From Meridianimaribacter flavus (GTDB lineage Bacteria; Bacteroidota; Bacteroidia; Flavobacteriales; Flavobacteriaceae): a stretch of DNA of 64,000 bases. The position numbers and the translations under genes are program-made. This document shows positions 43,753-53,365 of the stretch, piece by piece. The number at the start of each line of letters is the position of its first letter. The first letter of the stretch is position 1. The notes under the pieces are model-generated. The model searched no databases and was not told the DNA's origin. It saw only the letters and a program-made list of their open reading frames with translations. The stretch lies in NCBI RefSeq assembly GCF_004366715.1, contig NZ_SOQZ01000001.1, positions 124,001-188,000 on the forward strand, given 5' to 3'.

Positions 43753-46128
43753 ATGAAACAATTATGTTTAGTCCTTTTCCTATTTACTAGCTTATGGTGT
43801 CAAGCACAGGAACAATACAGTATTAGCGGTACCATTAAAGACCTTACTAATGGTGAAACACTTTTAGGAGCAACCGTTTATTTAAAAGACACCAATTATG
43901 GAGCTACAACCAACGAGTATGGTTTTTTCTCTTTAACAGCTCCAAAAGGGAGTTACACTTTGGTTATTTCTTACGTTGGTTATTTGTCCGTAACTAAAGA
44001 AATAACCTTAAATGCCGATCAAAAACTAGATTTCGAGTTACAAGAATCGGCAACTGCATTAGATGAAGTAATCATTGTAGCAGAAGAATCTGAAGTAGTA
44101 AGCATTAGAAAACCACAAATGAGCGTTTCTAAACTTAATGCGCAAACCATAAAACAAATGCCAGCGGTTTTAGGAGAAGTTGATGTTGTAAAATCTATTC
44201 AATTGCTTCCTGGTGTAACCAATAATGGAGAAGGTTCAGCTGGATTTCATGTTCGTGGTGGAGCAGCAGACCAAAACCTAGTGCTTTTAGACGAAGCTAT
44301 AATTTATAACACGTCACATTTCTTTGGGTTTTTCTCAGTATTCAATTCAGATGCTATAAAGAACATTAAACTCTACAAAGGAGACATTCCTGCAAAATAT
44401 GGTGGTCGTGTGTCCTCTGTACTTGATGTGAGACAAAAAGATGGAAATAGCAAACAATTTGGACTTACAGGAGGTATTGGTTTAATCTCTAGTAGGCTAA
44501 CAGCCGAATCGCCTTTATTTAAAGATAAAGGCTCGTTTTTAATTGCTGGTAGAGCATCTTATGCACACCTATTTATGCCACTTATTGAAAATGTAAAGGA
44601 CGATAAAATTTCGTTTTACGACCTTAATCTTAAAACCAATTATGAGATTAATAAAAACAACAAGTTGTATTTGTCTGGTTATTTTGGTCGCGACGTATTT
44701 AATCTATCAAAAATTATAGAAAACAACTATGGTAACGCAACTGGTAACTTACGTTGGAATCATGTGTTTAACGATAGGCTGTTTTCAAACCTATCTTTTA
44801 TTTATAGCAAATATGATTACAACATTGTGCTAGATTTTATTGAACTAGATTGGGATGCAGACATTACCAATTTTAATGTGAAATATGATTTAGGTTACTA
44901 CGTAAATAATGATATTACGCTCGATTTTGGTATTAGTGGATTAACCTACAATGTTAATCCTGGAGAAGTAAGACCATCTTCAGAAACATCACCAATTAAT
45001 CCTCTAAAATTAGACGAAAAACGTGCTTTTGAAGGTGCTGCTTACATAAGTGCGGAACATCAAATTTCTGATAAACTTGCCTTTAACTATGGGTTACGCT
45101 ACAGTGCGTTTTCTAGACTTGGTGGACAAAGCATGACCAATTATGTTAACAATCAACCTGTGGTTTACAATAGCGATTTAGGAATTTACGAACGTGGTGA
45201 AGCAGAAAGCGAAACAGCGTACAGTAAAAGCGAAAGCATTAAAACCTTTGGTAATTTTGAACCTAGATTAGGTGTATCTTACCAACTTAACGATGCGTCT
45301 TCCATTAAGGCGAGTTACACCAAGTCAACGCAATACTTGCATTTGCTATCCAACACGTCGTCAGTTACACCATTAGATGTTTGGACACCAAGTGGAAAAT
45401 ACATAAAACCTCAAATTTCCAATCAATTTGCTATGGGTTATTACAAGAACTTTAAAGACAACACTTATGCTTTGGAGTTGGAAACCTATTACAAGCATGT
45501 TGATAATAGAATTGATTATATAGACGGTTCCGATTTAATAGGGAACAACAATATTGAAACTGAAATATTAAATGGTGAAGCTAGAGCTTACGGTTTGGAA
45601 GTATTGCTTAGGAAAAACAAAGGCGATTTCACTGGTTGGTTAGCCTATACACTTTCAAAGTCTGAGCAACGTGCTGTTGGTGGAAATGCTGGTGGACCAG
45701 GAATTAACAATGGAGATTGGTACAACACACCTTATGATCGTACTCATGATATTTCTTTAACAGGAGTTTATAAGCTGAATGACAAGTGGAGCTTCAGTTC
45801 AAATTTTGTGTTTCAAACAGGACGTCCTGTAACTTATCCTAATGGGCAGTACAACTACGAAGGGTTATCAGTTGCAACCTATTCAAACAGAAACGAAGAC
45901 CGTTTACCTGCTTATCACAGATTAGACGTTTCTGCAATTTATAAACCAAACAGAAATCCTGATAAACGTTGGAAATCAGAATGGGTTTTTGGTATTTACA
46001 ATCTGTACAGCCGAAAAAATGCAGCCTCAATTAGTTTTAGTCAAAATAGGGAAACAGGCTTAAACGAAGCGTCTAGAATTTCCATTTTTGGCATCATTCC
46101 TTCAGTAACTTATAACTTTAAATTTTAA
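43753..46128 (+). CDS. TonB-dependent receptor with carboxypeptidase-like N-terminal domain
   Basis: A 791-residue outer-membrane receptor: signal peptide (about 1-18, ending CQAQ), CarboxypepD_reg-like domain (about 21-105: YSISGTIKDLTNGETLLGAT), and plug domain (about 130-230: SIQLLPGVTNNGEGSAGFHV, VLLDEAIIYNTSHFFGFF). A beta-barrel runs to the C-terminal aromatic end (PSVTYNFKF). It is followed after 4 bp by a DUF4249 lipoprotein, a common pairing in Bacteroidota. There is no clear TAnnTTTG; only a 7/8 match TTATTTTG at 43662-43669. Expression may need an activator at the upstream 21-bp repeats. Confidence 0.92.
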   Translation: MKQLCLVLFLFTSLWCQAQEQYSISGTIKDLTNGETLLGATVYLKDTNYGATTNEYGFFSLTAPKGSYTLVISYVGYLSVTKEITLNADQKLDFELQESATALDEVIIVAEESEVVSIRKPQMSVSKLNAQTIKQMPAVLGEVDVVKSIQLLPGVTNNGEGSAGFHVRGGAADQNLVLLDEAIIYNTSHFFGFFSVFNSDAIKNIKLYKGDIPAKYGGRVSSVLDVRQKDGNSKQFGLTGGIGLISSRLTAESPLFKDKGSFLIAGRASYAHLFMPLIENVKDDKISFYDLNLKTNYEINKNNKLYLSGYFGRDVFNLSKIIENNYGNATGNLRWNHVFNDRLFSNLSFIYSKYDYNIVLDFIELDWDADITNFNVKYDLGYYVNNDITLDFGISGLTYNVNPGEVRPSSETSPINPLKLDEKRAFEGAAYISAEHQISDKLAFNYGLRYSAFSRLGGQSMTNYVNNQPVVYNSDLGIYERGEAESETAYSKSESIKTFGNFEPRLGVSYQLNDASSIKASYTKSTQYLHLLSNTSSVTPLDVWTPSGKYIKPQISNQFAMGYYKNFKDNTYALELETYYKHVDNRIDYIDGSDLIGNNNIETEILNGEARAYGLEVLLRKNKGDFTGWLAYTLSKSEQRAVGGNAGGPGINNGDWYNTPYDRTHDISLTGVYKLNDKWSFSSNFVFQTGRPVTYPNGQYNYEGLSVATYSNRNEDRLPAYHRLDVSAIYKPNRNPDKRWKSEWVFGIYNLYSRKNAASISFSQNRETGLNEASRISIFGIIPSVTYNFKF

Positions 46129-46132
46129 TTCC

Positions 46133-46975
46133 ATGAAACGATATATATTAATAGTATTTACCCTAGGTTTTTTATTGACGTCTTGCGAAGACACCATAGA
46201 TGTAGATGTTCCAACAGCACAAGCCAGATTAGTGGTAGAAGCCTCATTAGATTGGGAAAAAGGCACGACAGGAAATGTGCAGTCCATTTCATTGAGTATG
46301 TCAACACCGTTTTTTGATACAAACCAAGACACTAGTGTTACAGGAGCAATTGTAACTGTTACCAATGAAGACTCTGGAGAGGTTTTTCCTTTTGATGACA
46401 ACAATGACGGAACCTATTCAACAAGTACTTTTGTTCCTATTTTAAATAATACGTATCACCTAGAAATTGTTTATGATGGTGAAACGTATGAAGCAACTGA
46501 AACCTTGATGTCGGTTTCAGATATTAATGAAGTTAATCAAAGCATTGAAGGCGGATTTGACGACGAGTTACTAGAACTCAATTTATACTTTACAGATCCT
46601 GCTAATATTGAAAACTTCTACCTAATAAAGTATGATGTTGAAGGTGATTTGTTTCCGTATTTAGAAGATGTGTCAGATGAGTTTACTGATGGTAACGAAA
46701 TTCATGATTTCCTTGAAAAAGACGATGATGAAGACAGTGAAGAAACGCCTTTTGAAGCAGGAGATGTCGTTAATATTAGCCTTTACGGAATTTCTGAACA
46801 ATATTACAACTTTATACGTTTGTTAATTGAGCAACATGGTAGTCAAGGCGACCCATTTAGCTCTACAGCAGCTTTAATAAGAGGAAATTGTATTAACCCA
46901 ACCAACCCAGATAATTATGCGTTTGGTTACTTTAGGGTTACCGAAGTAGATACTGCTACTTACACTTTTGAATAA
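46133..46975 (+). CDS. DUF4249 family lipoprotein
   Basis: A 280-residue lipoprotein (MKRYILIVFTLGFLLTSCED, Cys 18) beginning with the DUF4249 pattern EDTIDVDVPTAQARLVVEAS. It has a beta-rich Ig-like first half (AIVTVTNEDSGEVFPFDDNN, TYHLEIVYDGETYEATETL) and an acidic second half. DUF4249 proteins usually accompany a TonB receptor and are thought to help ligand capture at the cell surface. It is encoded 4 bp after the receptor gene and ends in a shared terminator. Confidence 0.88.
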   Translation: MKRYILIVFTLGFLLTSCEDTIDVDVPTAQARLVVEASLDWEKGTTGNVQSISLSMSTPFFDTNQDTSVTGAIVTVTNEDSGEVFPFDDNNDGTYSTSTFVPILNNTYHLEIVYDGETYEATETLMSVSDINEVNQSIEGGFDDELLELNLYFTDPANIENFYLIKYDVEGDLFPYLEDVSDEFTDGNEIHDFLEKDDDEDSEETPFEAGDVVNISLYGISEQYYNFIRLLIEQHGSQGDPFSSTAALIRGNCINPTNPDNYAFGYFRVTEVDTATYTFE

Positions 46976-47008
46976 AAAATAAAAGCCAGCTATTAGCTGG
47001 CTTTTTTA
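46975..47008. terminator. Bidirectional terminator overlapping the holB 3' end
   Basis: An 11-bp perfect stem AAAAGCCAGCT / AGCTGGCTTTT with ATT loop. The stop codon of the convergent holB lies inside the hairpin. Confidence 0.88.
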
Positions 47009-48147
47009 TGTAATAAACGTGTGAGTTTTATTGATAAGTCGGTTAAAATAATTTTGGCATTTCCGTTACGTTCTATATGATATATAGCATCTTGCAGCTC
47101 GTTGGAAATATCCATAATATTATTACCATGAACAAAAGGCGCAAACTTTTCTAGCTTAAAACTTTCTGATTTTGGTTCTACAAAAACAAGCTCTTGTGCA
47201 TTATAATTTAACAATAAAGCTTGCCTAAAATAGTCCATACAAAAATGTAAAAACTGCTTTTGGGTTTCACGACCAGTTTTGGCAATAGTTTCACTCCAAG
47301 AAATCAAATCGTGTATTGCGGCTTTGTTTCCTTTGGCTTTAAATGCCGAACGAATCCAATATACAAACCATTCTTCAAACTGAATGTCTTCAGAATCGTG
47401 ATACACTAAATCACAAGCTTTGTTGTAATTACCATTAGCTTGATGTGCAATTTTAGTAGCATCTGCTTCGGCAATATCAAACTGTTGTAGCAGTGCGTTT
47501 TTAATATCCAATTCAGCTAATGGCGGAAAATGCAGCACTTGACAACGTGATAAAATGGTATTTATAATTTGCTCTTCGTCTTCAGCAATAAGAATAAAAA
47601 TGGTTTTTTCTGGTGGTTCCTCAATAAGCTTAAGCAACTTATTAGCAGCCGAAGTATTCATTTTTTCAGCCATCCAGATAATCATTACCTTGTAACCACC
47701 TTCATAAGATTTTAAGGCTAAAGATTTTACAATATCTTGTGCTTCATCAACACCTATTTGACCTTGCTTGTTTTCAATTCCTAGTTTTTTGTACCAATCA
47801 AATAAATTGCCATAAGGCTGCTCTTTTAACAATTCTCGCCATTCTTCTAAAAAATGAGACGAAACAGGGTGTTTTTTCACCTTGTCATTAGTAGCAGCAG
47901 GAAAAGCAAAATGCAAATCAGGATGCGAATAGTTTTTAAATTTTAAGTTACAAGCATCATTTCCGCCTGTATTTTCACCATTTAAGTTTTTGCACAAAAG
48001 GTATTGCGCATAGGCAATTGCCATTGGTAAAGCACCACAACCCTCTGGACCAACAAACAATTGCGCATGCGAGATACGACCATTGTCGGCACTTGTGGTT
48101 AAATGGTTTTTTATATGTTCTTGCCCTATAACTTCTGTAAACAACAT
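46993..48147 (-). CDS. holB: DNA polymerase III delta' subunit
   Basis: A 384-residue AAA+ clamp-loader subunit. The N-terminal domain has a degenerate P-loop (VGPEGCGALPMAIAYAQ) that lacks the GK[T/S], as usual for delta', which does not hydrolyse ATP. The sensor-like SAANKLLKLIEEPPEKTIFI and ILSRCQVLHFPPL (SRC motif) are present. Delta' helps load the sliding clamp during replication. Divergent from pgk, each with its own -7 element. Confidence 0.9.
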   Translation of the reverse strand: MLFTEVIGQEHIKNHLTTSADNGRISHAQLFVGPEGCGALPMAIAYAQYLLCKNLNGENTGGNDACNLKFKNYSHPDLHFAFPAATNDKVKKHPVSSHFLEEWRELLKEQPYGNLFDWYKKLGIENKQGQIGVDEAQDIVKSLALKSYEGGYKVMIIWMAEKMNTSAANKLLKLIEEPPEKTIFILIAEDEEQIINTILSRCQVLHFPPLAELDIKNALLQQFDIAEADATKIAHQANGNYNKACDLVYHDSEDIQFEEWFVYWIRSAFKAKGNKAAIHDLISWSETIAKTGRETQKQFLHFCMDYFRQALLLNYNAQELVFVEPKSESFKLEKFAPFVHGNNIMDISNELQDAIYHIERNGNAKIILTDLSIKLTRLLHKKAS

Positions 48148-48152
48148 ATCAG

Positions 48153-48160
48153 CAAATATA
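48153..48160 (-). promoter_or_regulatory. TAnnTTTG -7 element for holB
   Basis: TATATTTG on the minus strand, 5 nt before the holB ATG at 48147, implying a nearly leaderless mRNA. Confidence 0.5.
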
Positions 48161-48233
48161 TGTTTTTTAATACTTCTTTTAAGATGAAATCGTTTTCGTT
48201 GAAAAACCGATTTTTTGGAGTAATTTAATTAAC

Positions 48234-48241
48234 TACATTTG
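48234..48241 (+). promoter_or_regulatory. TAnnTTTG -7 element for pgk
   Basis: TACATTTG, exact, 28 nt before ATG 48270. A TTG lies 16 nt upstream at 48215-48217, slightly short of the usual spacing. Confidence 0.55.
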
Positions 48242-48269
48242 TGCTATTAGGATATAAAATAAACAAATA

Positions 48270-49457
48270 ATGAAAACAATAAACGACTTCAATTTTGAAA
48301 ATAAAACAGCTTTAATTCGTGTAGATTTTAATGTGCCTTTAAATGACGCTTTTGAGGTAACAGATACCACTAGAATTGTGTCAGCTAAACCTACAATTAT
48401 TAAAATTTTAGAAGATGGAGGAAGCTGTGTGTTAATGTCGCATTTAGGAAGACCAAAAGGTGTTCAAGAAGCGTTTTCATTAAAACATATAGTTGACAAA
48501 GTTTCAGAAACCATAGGTGTTGCTGTAAAATTTGTGCCTGATTGTGTTGGAGCAGAGGCAGAGGAAGTTGTAAAAAACCTTCAACCAGGAGAAGTAGTAT
48601 TGTTAGAGAATTTACGTTTTTATGCTGAGGAAACAGCTGGCGACAAGGCGTTTGCTGAGCAATTATCCAAACTAGGAGACATTTATGTAAACGATGCTTT
48701 TGGTACTGCGCATAGAGCGCATGCTTCAACAACTATTGTGGCTGAGTTTTTCCCTGAAAACAAATGCTTTGGTAGTTTATTAGCTAAAGAAATTGAAAGT
48801 ATTGATAAAGTAATGACGTCTGGTGAAAAACCCGTTTTAGCAGTACTTGGAGGCGCAAAAGTATCTTCTAAAATTACCATTATAGAAAATATTTTAGATA
48901 AAGTTGACCACTTAATAATTGGTGGTGGTATGACATTTACCTTTGTTAAAGCTCAAGGCGGAAGCGTAGGAGATTCTATTTGTGAAGATGATAAAATGGA
49001 GTTAGCCTTAGATATTTTAAAACAAGCCAAAGCAAAAGGTGTTCAAATTCATTTACCTGTTGATGTGCTTGCTGCAAATGCATTTAGTAATACTGCCGAA
49101 ACACAAATTATGGATGTAACTAAAATTCCTGACGGTTGGCAAGGTCTTGATGCTGGACCAAAATCATTAGAAAACTTCAAAGAGGTTGTTTTACAGTGTA
49201 AAACTATTTTATGGAATGGACCTTTAGGTGTATTTGAAATGGAAACTTTCTCTAAAGGAACTATTGCTTTAGGTGATTATATTGCTGAAGCTACTAAAAA
49301 TGGTGCCTTTTCACTTGTTGGAGGAGGAGACTCTGTTGCTGCTGTAAAACAATTTGGGTTCGAAGACAAAGTAAGTTATGTAAGTACTGGTGGTGGAGCT
49401 ATGCTAGAAAGCTTAGAAGGAAAAACCTTACCAGGTATTGCTGCTATTTTAGAATAA
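48270..49457 (+). CDS. pgk: Phosphoglycerate kinase
   Basis: A 395-residue glycolytic kinase that transfers phosphate from 1,3-bisphosphoglycerate to ADP. Motifs are the N-terminal signature [29 protein letters not shown], the hinge/central [12 protein letters not shown], and the nucleotide-binding [16 protein letters not shown] and [15 protein letters not shown]. Length is normal. It is a single-gene unit with its own promoter. Confidence 0.97.
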   Translation: MKTINDFNFENKTALIRVDFNVPLNDAFEVTDTTRIVSAKPTIIKILEDGGSCVLMSHLGRPKGVQEAFSLKHIVDKVSETIGVAVKFVPDCVGAEAEEVVKNLQPGEVVLLENLRFYAEETAGDKAFAEQLSKLGDIYVNDAFGTAHRAHASTTIVAEFFPENKCFGSLLAKEIESIDKVMTSGEKPVLAVLGGAKVSSKITIIENILDKVDHLIIGGGMTFTFVKAQGGSVGDSICEDDKMELALDILKQAKAKGVQIHLPVDVLAANAFSNTAETQIMDVTKIPDGWQGLDAGPKSLENFKEVVLQCKTILWNGPLGVFEMETFSKGTIALGDYIAEATKNGAFSLVGGGDSVAAVKQFGFEDKVSYVSTGGGAMLESLEGKTLPGIAAILE

Positions 49458-49536
49458 CACAGTTTTTTGCTGTACATTGAATTTCTGTTAAAAAAGTATT
49501 GCTATCTTTCATTTTAGATAAAAAAATACGATTTTA

Positions 49537-49559
49537 GCTTATCTGCCGTTGGTAGATAA
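49537..49559. repeat. Inverted repeat upstream of the mltD-like gene
   Basis: TTATCTGCC-GTT-GGTAGATAA pairs 8 of 9 positions. It ends a few bases before the ATG at 49564 and could be an operator or a leader hairpin. Confidence 0.4.
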
Positions 49560-49563
49560 ATAC

Positions 49564-51150
49564 ATGTTTTCGATGAAACCTAAACTAAAAACCCTAACAC
49601 TAGGCGCATTGTTGTTGTGTGCTATTTGTTTTTCCCAAGAAAAGGCTAAAACAAAAACCGCAAAAGACACTTTGGTTAAAACAACTGAAAAAGTAATAGA
49701 TTCGGTTGTAGATGGAAAAACCATTCCTATAAAACCAATTTCTCCTGTACAAGATTCATTATCCATAAAAGAGCTTAAAGATCATGAATTGGCATTGGAA
49801 CTTGACGAAAAATGGCTTGAGGAATTGTACAGTAACACGCTGTTTGATACCATTTATAAAACGGTTTCTGAACTAGATTACAAAGACATTGATTTTCCTG
49901 AACTTTCAACAGACACGCTTAAAGCAAGATTAGCAAAGCTAAACGCCAGAACACCTTTTAATGTTGAATATAATACTTCGTTAGAAAGCGTTATAAAGAG
50001 TTTTTTAAAACACCGACGAAACTCTTTTGAAAGACTCATGGGATTAAGCCATTATTATTTCCCAATGTTTGAGGCAGAGTTTGATAACTACAACATTCCT
50101 TTGGAAATGAAATACCTTTCCATTGTAGAATCAGCTTTAAAACCTAGAGCAAAATCTAGAGTAGGAGCAACAGGTTTATGGCAGTTTATGTTTGCCACAG
50201 GAAAGCAATATGGGTTAGATGTAAGTAGTTATGTAGACGAACGTAGCGATCCAATAAAATCAACAAAATCTGCAGCTACTTATCTTTCAAAATTATATGA
50301 AATTTTTGGTGATTGGGATTTAGCTTTAGCAGCCTATAACTCAGGACCAGGAAATGTTTCCAAGGCGATTAGACGTTCTGGAGGTTATGAAAACTATTGG
50401 AATATAAGGCATAATCTTCCTCGTGAAACAGCAGGTTATGTTCCCGCATTTTTAGCTACAATGTACATTTTTGAGTTTGCAGAAGAACATGGTTTTAAAC
50501 CTGAAAAACCTCAGTTTCATTATGTAGAAACTGATACGATAAGAGTAAAGCAAATGATAACGCTCGATCAGGTTTCTGAAGTTACTCAAGTGCCAATTGA
50601 AGAGCTTCAGTTTTTAAACCCTTCTTATAAACTAGACATCATACCACATATTGAAGGTAAAGATTATTACTTGCGCCTTCCAAGACAAGCAGTTGGATCC
50701 TTTGTGGCTAACGAAGAGCAAATTTATGGTTATGCAAAAGCAGAGTTTGACAAAAGAGAAAAACCTTTACCACAGTTTTTTAATGCAGATACCAAAACAG
50801 TATATCGAGTTAAAAGTGGTGATTACCTAGGAAAAATTGCGAGAAAATTTGGAGTAAGAGTTAGCCAAATAAAGCAATGGAATGGTTTAAGAAGTAATAA
50901 TTTAAGAATAGGACAACGCTTAACAATATACCCTCGAAACCCTTCGGTTTCAAGTAGCCCAAAGCCTACCACAACAGTTACTAAAACGGTAGATGTTGCT
51001 AATAAAAAGACCTACAAAGTTCAAAAAGGAGACTCTTTGTGGAGTATTTCTCAAAAATTTCCTGGAATTTCTGTTCAAAATATTAAAGATTGGAACGGTA
51101 TTAGTGGTACAAAGTTGAAAATAGGAATGACTCTTATAGTTTCAAACTAA
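49564..51150 (+). CDS. Lytic murein transglycosylase with two LysM domains (MltD-like)
   Basis: About 528 residues from ATG 49564 (ATG 49573 is equally possible). A signal peptide (KTLTLGALLLCAICFSQ) is followed by a transglycosylase SLT domain with the catalytic glutamate in SIVESALKPRAKSRVGATGL and the AYNSGPGNVSKAI motif. Two C-terminal LysM repeats (YRVKSGDYLGKIARKFGV and YKVQKGDSLWSISQKF) bind peptidoglycan. It cleaves cell-wall glycan strands in the periplasm. The following DUF4837 gene starts 17 bp later. Confidence 0.93.
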   Translation: MFSMKPKLKTLTLGALLLCAICFSQEKAKTKTAKDTLVKTTEKVIDSVVDGKTIPIKPISPVQDSLSIKELKDHELALELDEKWLEELYSNTLFDTIYKTVSELDYKDIDFPELSTDTLKARLAKLNARTPFNVEYNTSLESVIKSFLKHRRNSFERLMGLSHYYFPMFEAEFDNYNIPLEMKYLSIVESALKPRAKSRVGATGLWQFMFATGKQYGLDVSSYVDERSDPIKSTKSAATYLSKLYEIFGDWDLALAAYNSGPGNVSKAIRRSGGYENYWNIRHNLPRETAGYVPAFLATMYIFEFAEEHGFKPEKPQFHYVETDTIRVKQMITLDQVSEVTQVPIEELQFLNPSYKLDIIPHIEGKDYYLRLPRQAVGSFVANEEQIYGYAKAEFDKREKPLPQFFNADTKTVYRVKSGDYLGKIARKFGVRVSQIKQWNGLRSNNLRIGQRLTIYPRNPSVSSSPKPTTTVTKTVDVANKKTYKVQKGDSLWSISQKFPGISVQNIKDWNGISGTKLKIGMTLIVSN

Positions 51151-51167
51151 AAAACTAAAGTTACACA

Positions 51168-52148
51168 ATGAAAAAACTAACCACATTAGCACTACTTTTA
51201 TTTGTTGTCCTAGTAGGATGCGATGAAAAAAAATCTAAAGGACAACGTATTGTTCCAAGTTCGTCAGGAAACATCAATGAACTTTTGGTTGTTGCCGACA
51301 ATTTATTATGGGAAGACAGTGTTGGAGAAAGCATTAGAGGCATACTAGCTGCTCCAGTACACGGTTTGTCTCAAGATGAACCACTGTTTTCTATCAGTCA
51401 AATGCCTACTCAGGTGTTTTCTGGTTTTACAACAAAAAACAGAACCATTTTAAAAATTGAAAAAGGCAAAGCTGCGGGAACTAAAATTGCACATGATGTG
51501 TTTGCAAAGCCACAGACCGTTATTGTTGTATCTGGTCAAACAGATGCTGAAATCATTGAGCAATTAGAAACTAATGCTGATAAAATTGTTGATGCCTTTA
51601 AAAAGGAGGAAATTAAAGAAAAACAACGACGAATTAATCTTTCGCTTTTCGACTCAAAACCTATAGAGGATAAGTTAGGAGTGTCTATTAAATTTCCATC
51701 AGTTTATAGAATTGCAACTGCAACTGACGATTTCTTTTGGATTCGTAAAGATATCCAAACTGGAAATATGGATTTAATGATATATGAAGTGCCTCTTGAT
51801 CGTATAAGAAAAGGCGATAGTGCAGTAATTGATATTGTAAGAATGCGAGATTCTATTGGAGAAAAACACATTCAAGGACGATTGGAAAACACACACATGA
51901 TTACCGAAAAGGCGTATGCACCTTACATTTTTGAAACCATTATTGACAATAAGCCTACAATAGAGACAAAAGGTATTTGGGAAGTTAAAAACGACTTTAT
52001 GTCTGGACCATTTATCAATTACGCTATTGAAGATGAAATTAACAAAAGATATATTGTAGTTGAAGGTTATGTTTTTGCGCCTTCAATAAATAAAAGAGAT
52101 TACATTTTTGAACTAGAATCGATAATACGATCCACAACAATCAAATAA
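51168..52148 (+). CDS. DUF4837 family lipoprotein
   Basis: A 326-residue lipoprotein (signal LALLLFVVLVGCDEKKSK, Cys 18) with the DUF4837 N-terminus SSSGNINELLVVADNLLWED. A second conserved half contains SIKFPSVYRIATATDDFFWI and ending residues YIFELESIIRSTTIK. Function unknown; it is a common envelope protein in Bacteroidota. Co-oriented with the mltD-like gene, probably one transcript ended by the terminator downstream. Confidence 0.85.
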   Translation: MKKLTTLALLLFVVLVGCDEKKSKGQRIVPSSSGNINELLVVADNLLWEDSVGESIRGILAAPVHGLSQDEPLFSISQMPTQVFSGFTTKNRTILKIEKGKAAGTKIAHDVFAKPQTVIVVSGQTDAEIIEQLETNADKIVDAFKKEEIKEKQRRINLSLFDSKPIEDKLGVSIKFPSVYRIATATDDFFWIRKDIQTGNMDLMIYEVPLDRIRKGDSAVIDIVRMRDSIGEKHIQGRLENTHMITEKAYAPYIFETIIDNKPTIETKGIWEVKNDFMSGPFINYAIEDEINKRYIVVEGYVFAPSINKRDYIFELESIIRSTTIK

Positions 52149-52181
52149 GAAAAAAGCCAACATTTAAGTTGGCTTTTTTTA
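52149..52181. terminator. Bidirectional terminator between DUF4837 gene and tatA
   Basis: A 12-bp perfect stem (AAAAAAGCCAAC with GTTGGCTTTTTT), ATTTAA loop, A- and T-runs on the flanks. Confidence 0.88.
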
Positions 52182-52197
52182 TTAGAATATATCAAGT

Positions 52198-52383
52198 TTA
52201 TTCTTTCTTGTCGGAAGGTGTTTTTTCGTCTTCTTTACTGGCATCTTTAAATTCTTTAATACCACTTCCTAAACCTCTCATAAGTTCAGGGATTTTTTTA
52301 CCACCAAATAATAATAATACCACTACAACTATTAAAACAATTTGCCATGGTCCTGGAGCTAAAAATATACTTGCTGCTATCAT
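52198..52383 (-). CDS. tatA: Twin-arginine translocase subunit TatA/E
   Basis: A 61-residue Tat protein with a single membrane helix ([20 protein letters not shown]), the FGxxKIPEL hinge and an amphipathic helix ([16 protein letters not shown]). TatA oligomers form the pore for folded proteins with twin-arginine signals. No tatC is adjacent. Promoter element at 52403-52410 lies about 19 nt upstream. Confidence 0.93.
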   Translation of the reverse strand: MIAASIFLAPGPWQIVLIVVVVLLLFGGKKIPELMRGLGSGIKEFKDASKEDEKTPSDKKE

Positions 52384-52402
52384 AACATTTTAATTTGAAT
52401 TG

Positions 52403-52410
52403 CAAATTTA
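52403..52410 (-). promoter_or_regulatory. TAnnTTTG -7 element for tatA
   Basis: TAAATTTG on the minus strand, 19 nt upstream of the tatA ATG. Confidence 0.5.
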
Positions 52411-52483
52411 ATAATTAAAGTTCAATTTAAGCGTTTAAAAGCAAACTTTAAGAAATAGCATTATAACTTGCGTTTATTTTAAT

Positions 52484-52491
52484 TAATTTTG
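52484..52491 (+). promoter_or_regulatory. TAnnTTTG -7 element for the M23 peptidase gene
   Basis: TAATTTTG, exact, 7 nt before ATG 52499, so the transcript would be nearly leaderless. Confidence 0.5.
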
Positions 52492-52498
52492 CTTTGCA

Positions 52499-53365
52499 AT
52501 GGCTAAAAAAAAGAAAGAAAAAAAATTCGCTAAAAAACTGCTTCACAAGTATAGGCTAGTTATTTTAAACGAGGATACTTTTGAAGAACGTTTTGCTATA
52601 AAACTAACAAGACTTAATGTTTTTGTTATTGTAGCGCTTTCAACAATATTATTAATTACAGGAACCATTCTTTTAATAGCATTTACCTCATTAAGAGAGT
52701 ACATACCTGGTTACTCTTCAACAGCATTAAAAAAACAAGCTACTGAGCTTAATTATAAAACTGATTCGTTACAGCAAGTGATTCATATGAATGAACGCTA
52801 TTTCGAGTCTATTAAAAAAGTGCTTACAGGAGATGTAAAAACGGTCGATTTCAATAAAGATTCTATTATTGAAGCTGTAAACAAAGACCTTAATGATATA
52901 AACTTAACACCTAGTAAAGAAGACTCTCTATTAAGAGAAAGAGTAGATAAAGAAGATAAGTATAATCTATTTGAATCTGCTATTTCTGCATCAAATTTTG
53001 TATTGTTTCCTCCTGTTAACGGAACAATTTCTGAAGAGTATAATGTAAAGGACAAACACTATGCTGTAGATATAGTTGTTGCAAAAGACACACCTGTTAA
53101 AGCCACTGCTGATGGTACAGTTATTTTTGCCGAATGGACAGCCGAAACAGGTTATGTTGTTATTATTGAGCATACCTATGAGTTAATATCTGTTTACAAG
53201 CACAATGCATCAATAACTAAGCAACAAGGCGATTTAGTAAAAGCAGGCGAAGTTATTGCTATGGCAGGAAACACAGGACAATTTACAACAGGACCTCACC
53301 TTCATTTCGAACTTTGGAATAGAGGCTATCCAGTAAACCCAACTAATTTTATCGATTTTAAGTAA
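52499..53365 (+). CDS. M23 family (LytM-like) peptidase
   Basis: A 288-residue envelope protein with a basic start (MAKKKKEKKFAKKLLHKYRL), one membrane anchor (about 36-60), and a coiled periplasmic spacer. The M23 domain is in the last ~125 residues. The zinc motifs HxxxD (KHYAVDIVV) and HxH (GPHLHFELWNRG) are both intact, so it could cut peptidoglycan cross-links rather than act only as an EnvC/NlpD-type activator. The last base of its stop is the first base of the next gene's ATG. Confidence 0.92.
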   Translation: MAKKKKEKKFAKKLLHKYRLVILNEDTFEERFAIKLTRLNVFVIVALSTILLITGTILLIAFTSLREYIPGYSSTALKKQATELNYKTDSLQQVIHMNERYFESIKKVLTGDVKTVDFNKDSIIEAVNKDLNDINLTPSKEDSLLRERVDKEDKYNLFESAISASNFVLFPPVNGTISEEYNVKDKHYAVDIVVAKDTPVKATADGTVIFAEWTAETGYVVIIEHTYELISVYKHNASITKQQGDLVKAGEVIAMAGNTGQFTTGPHLHFELWNRGYPVNPTNFIDFK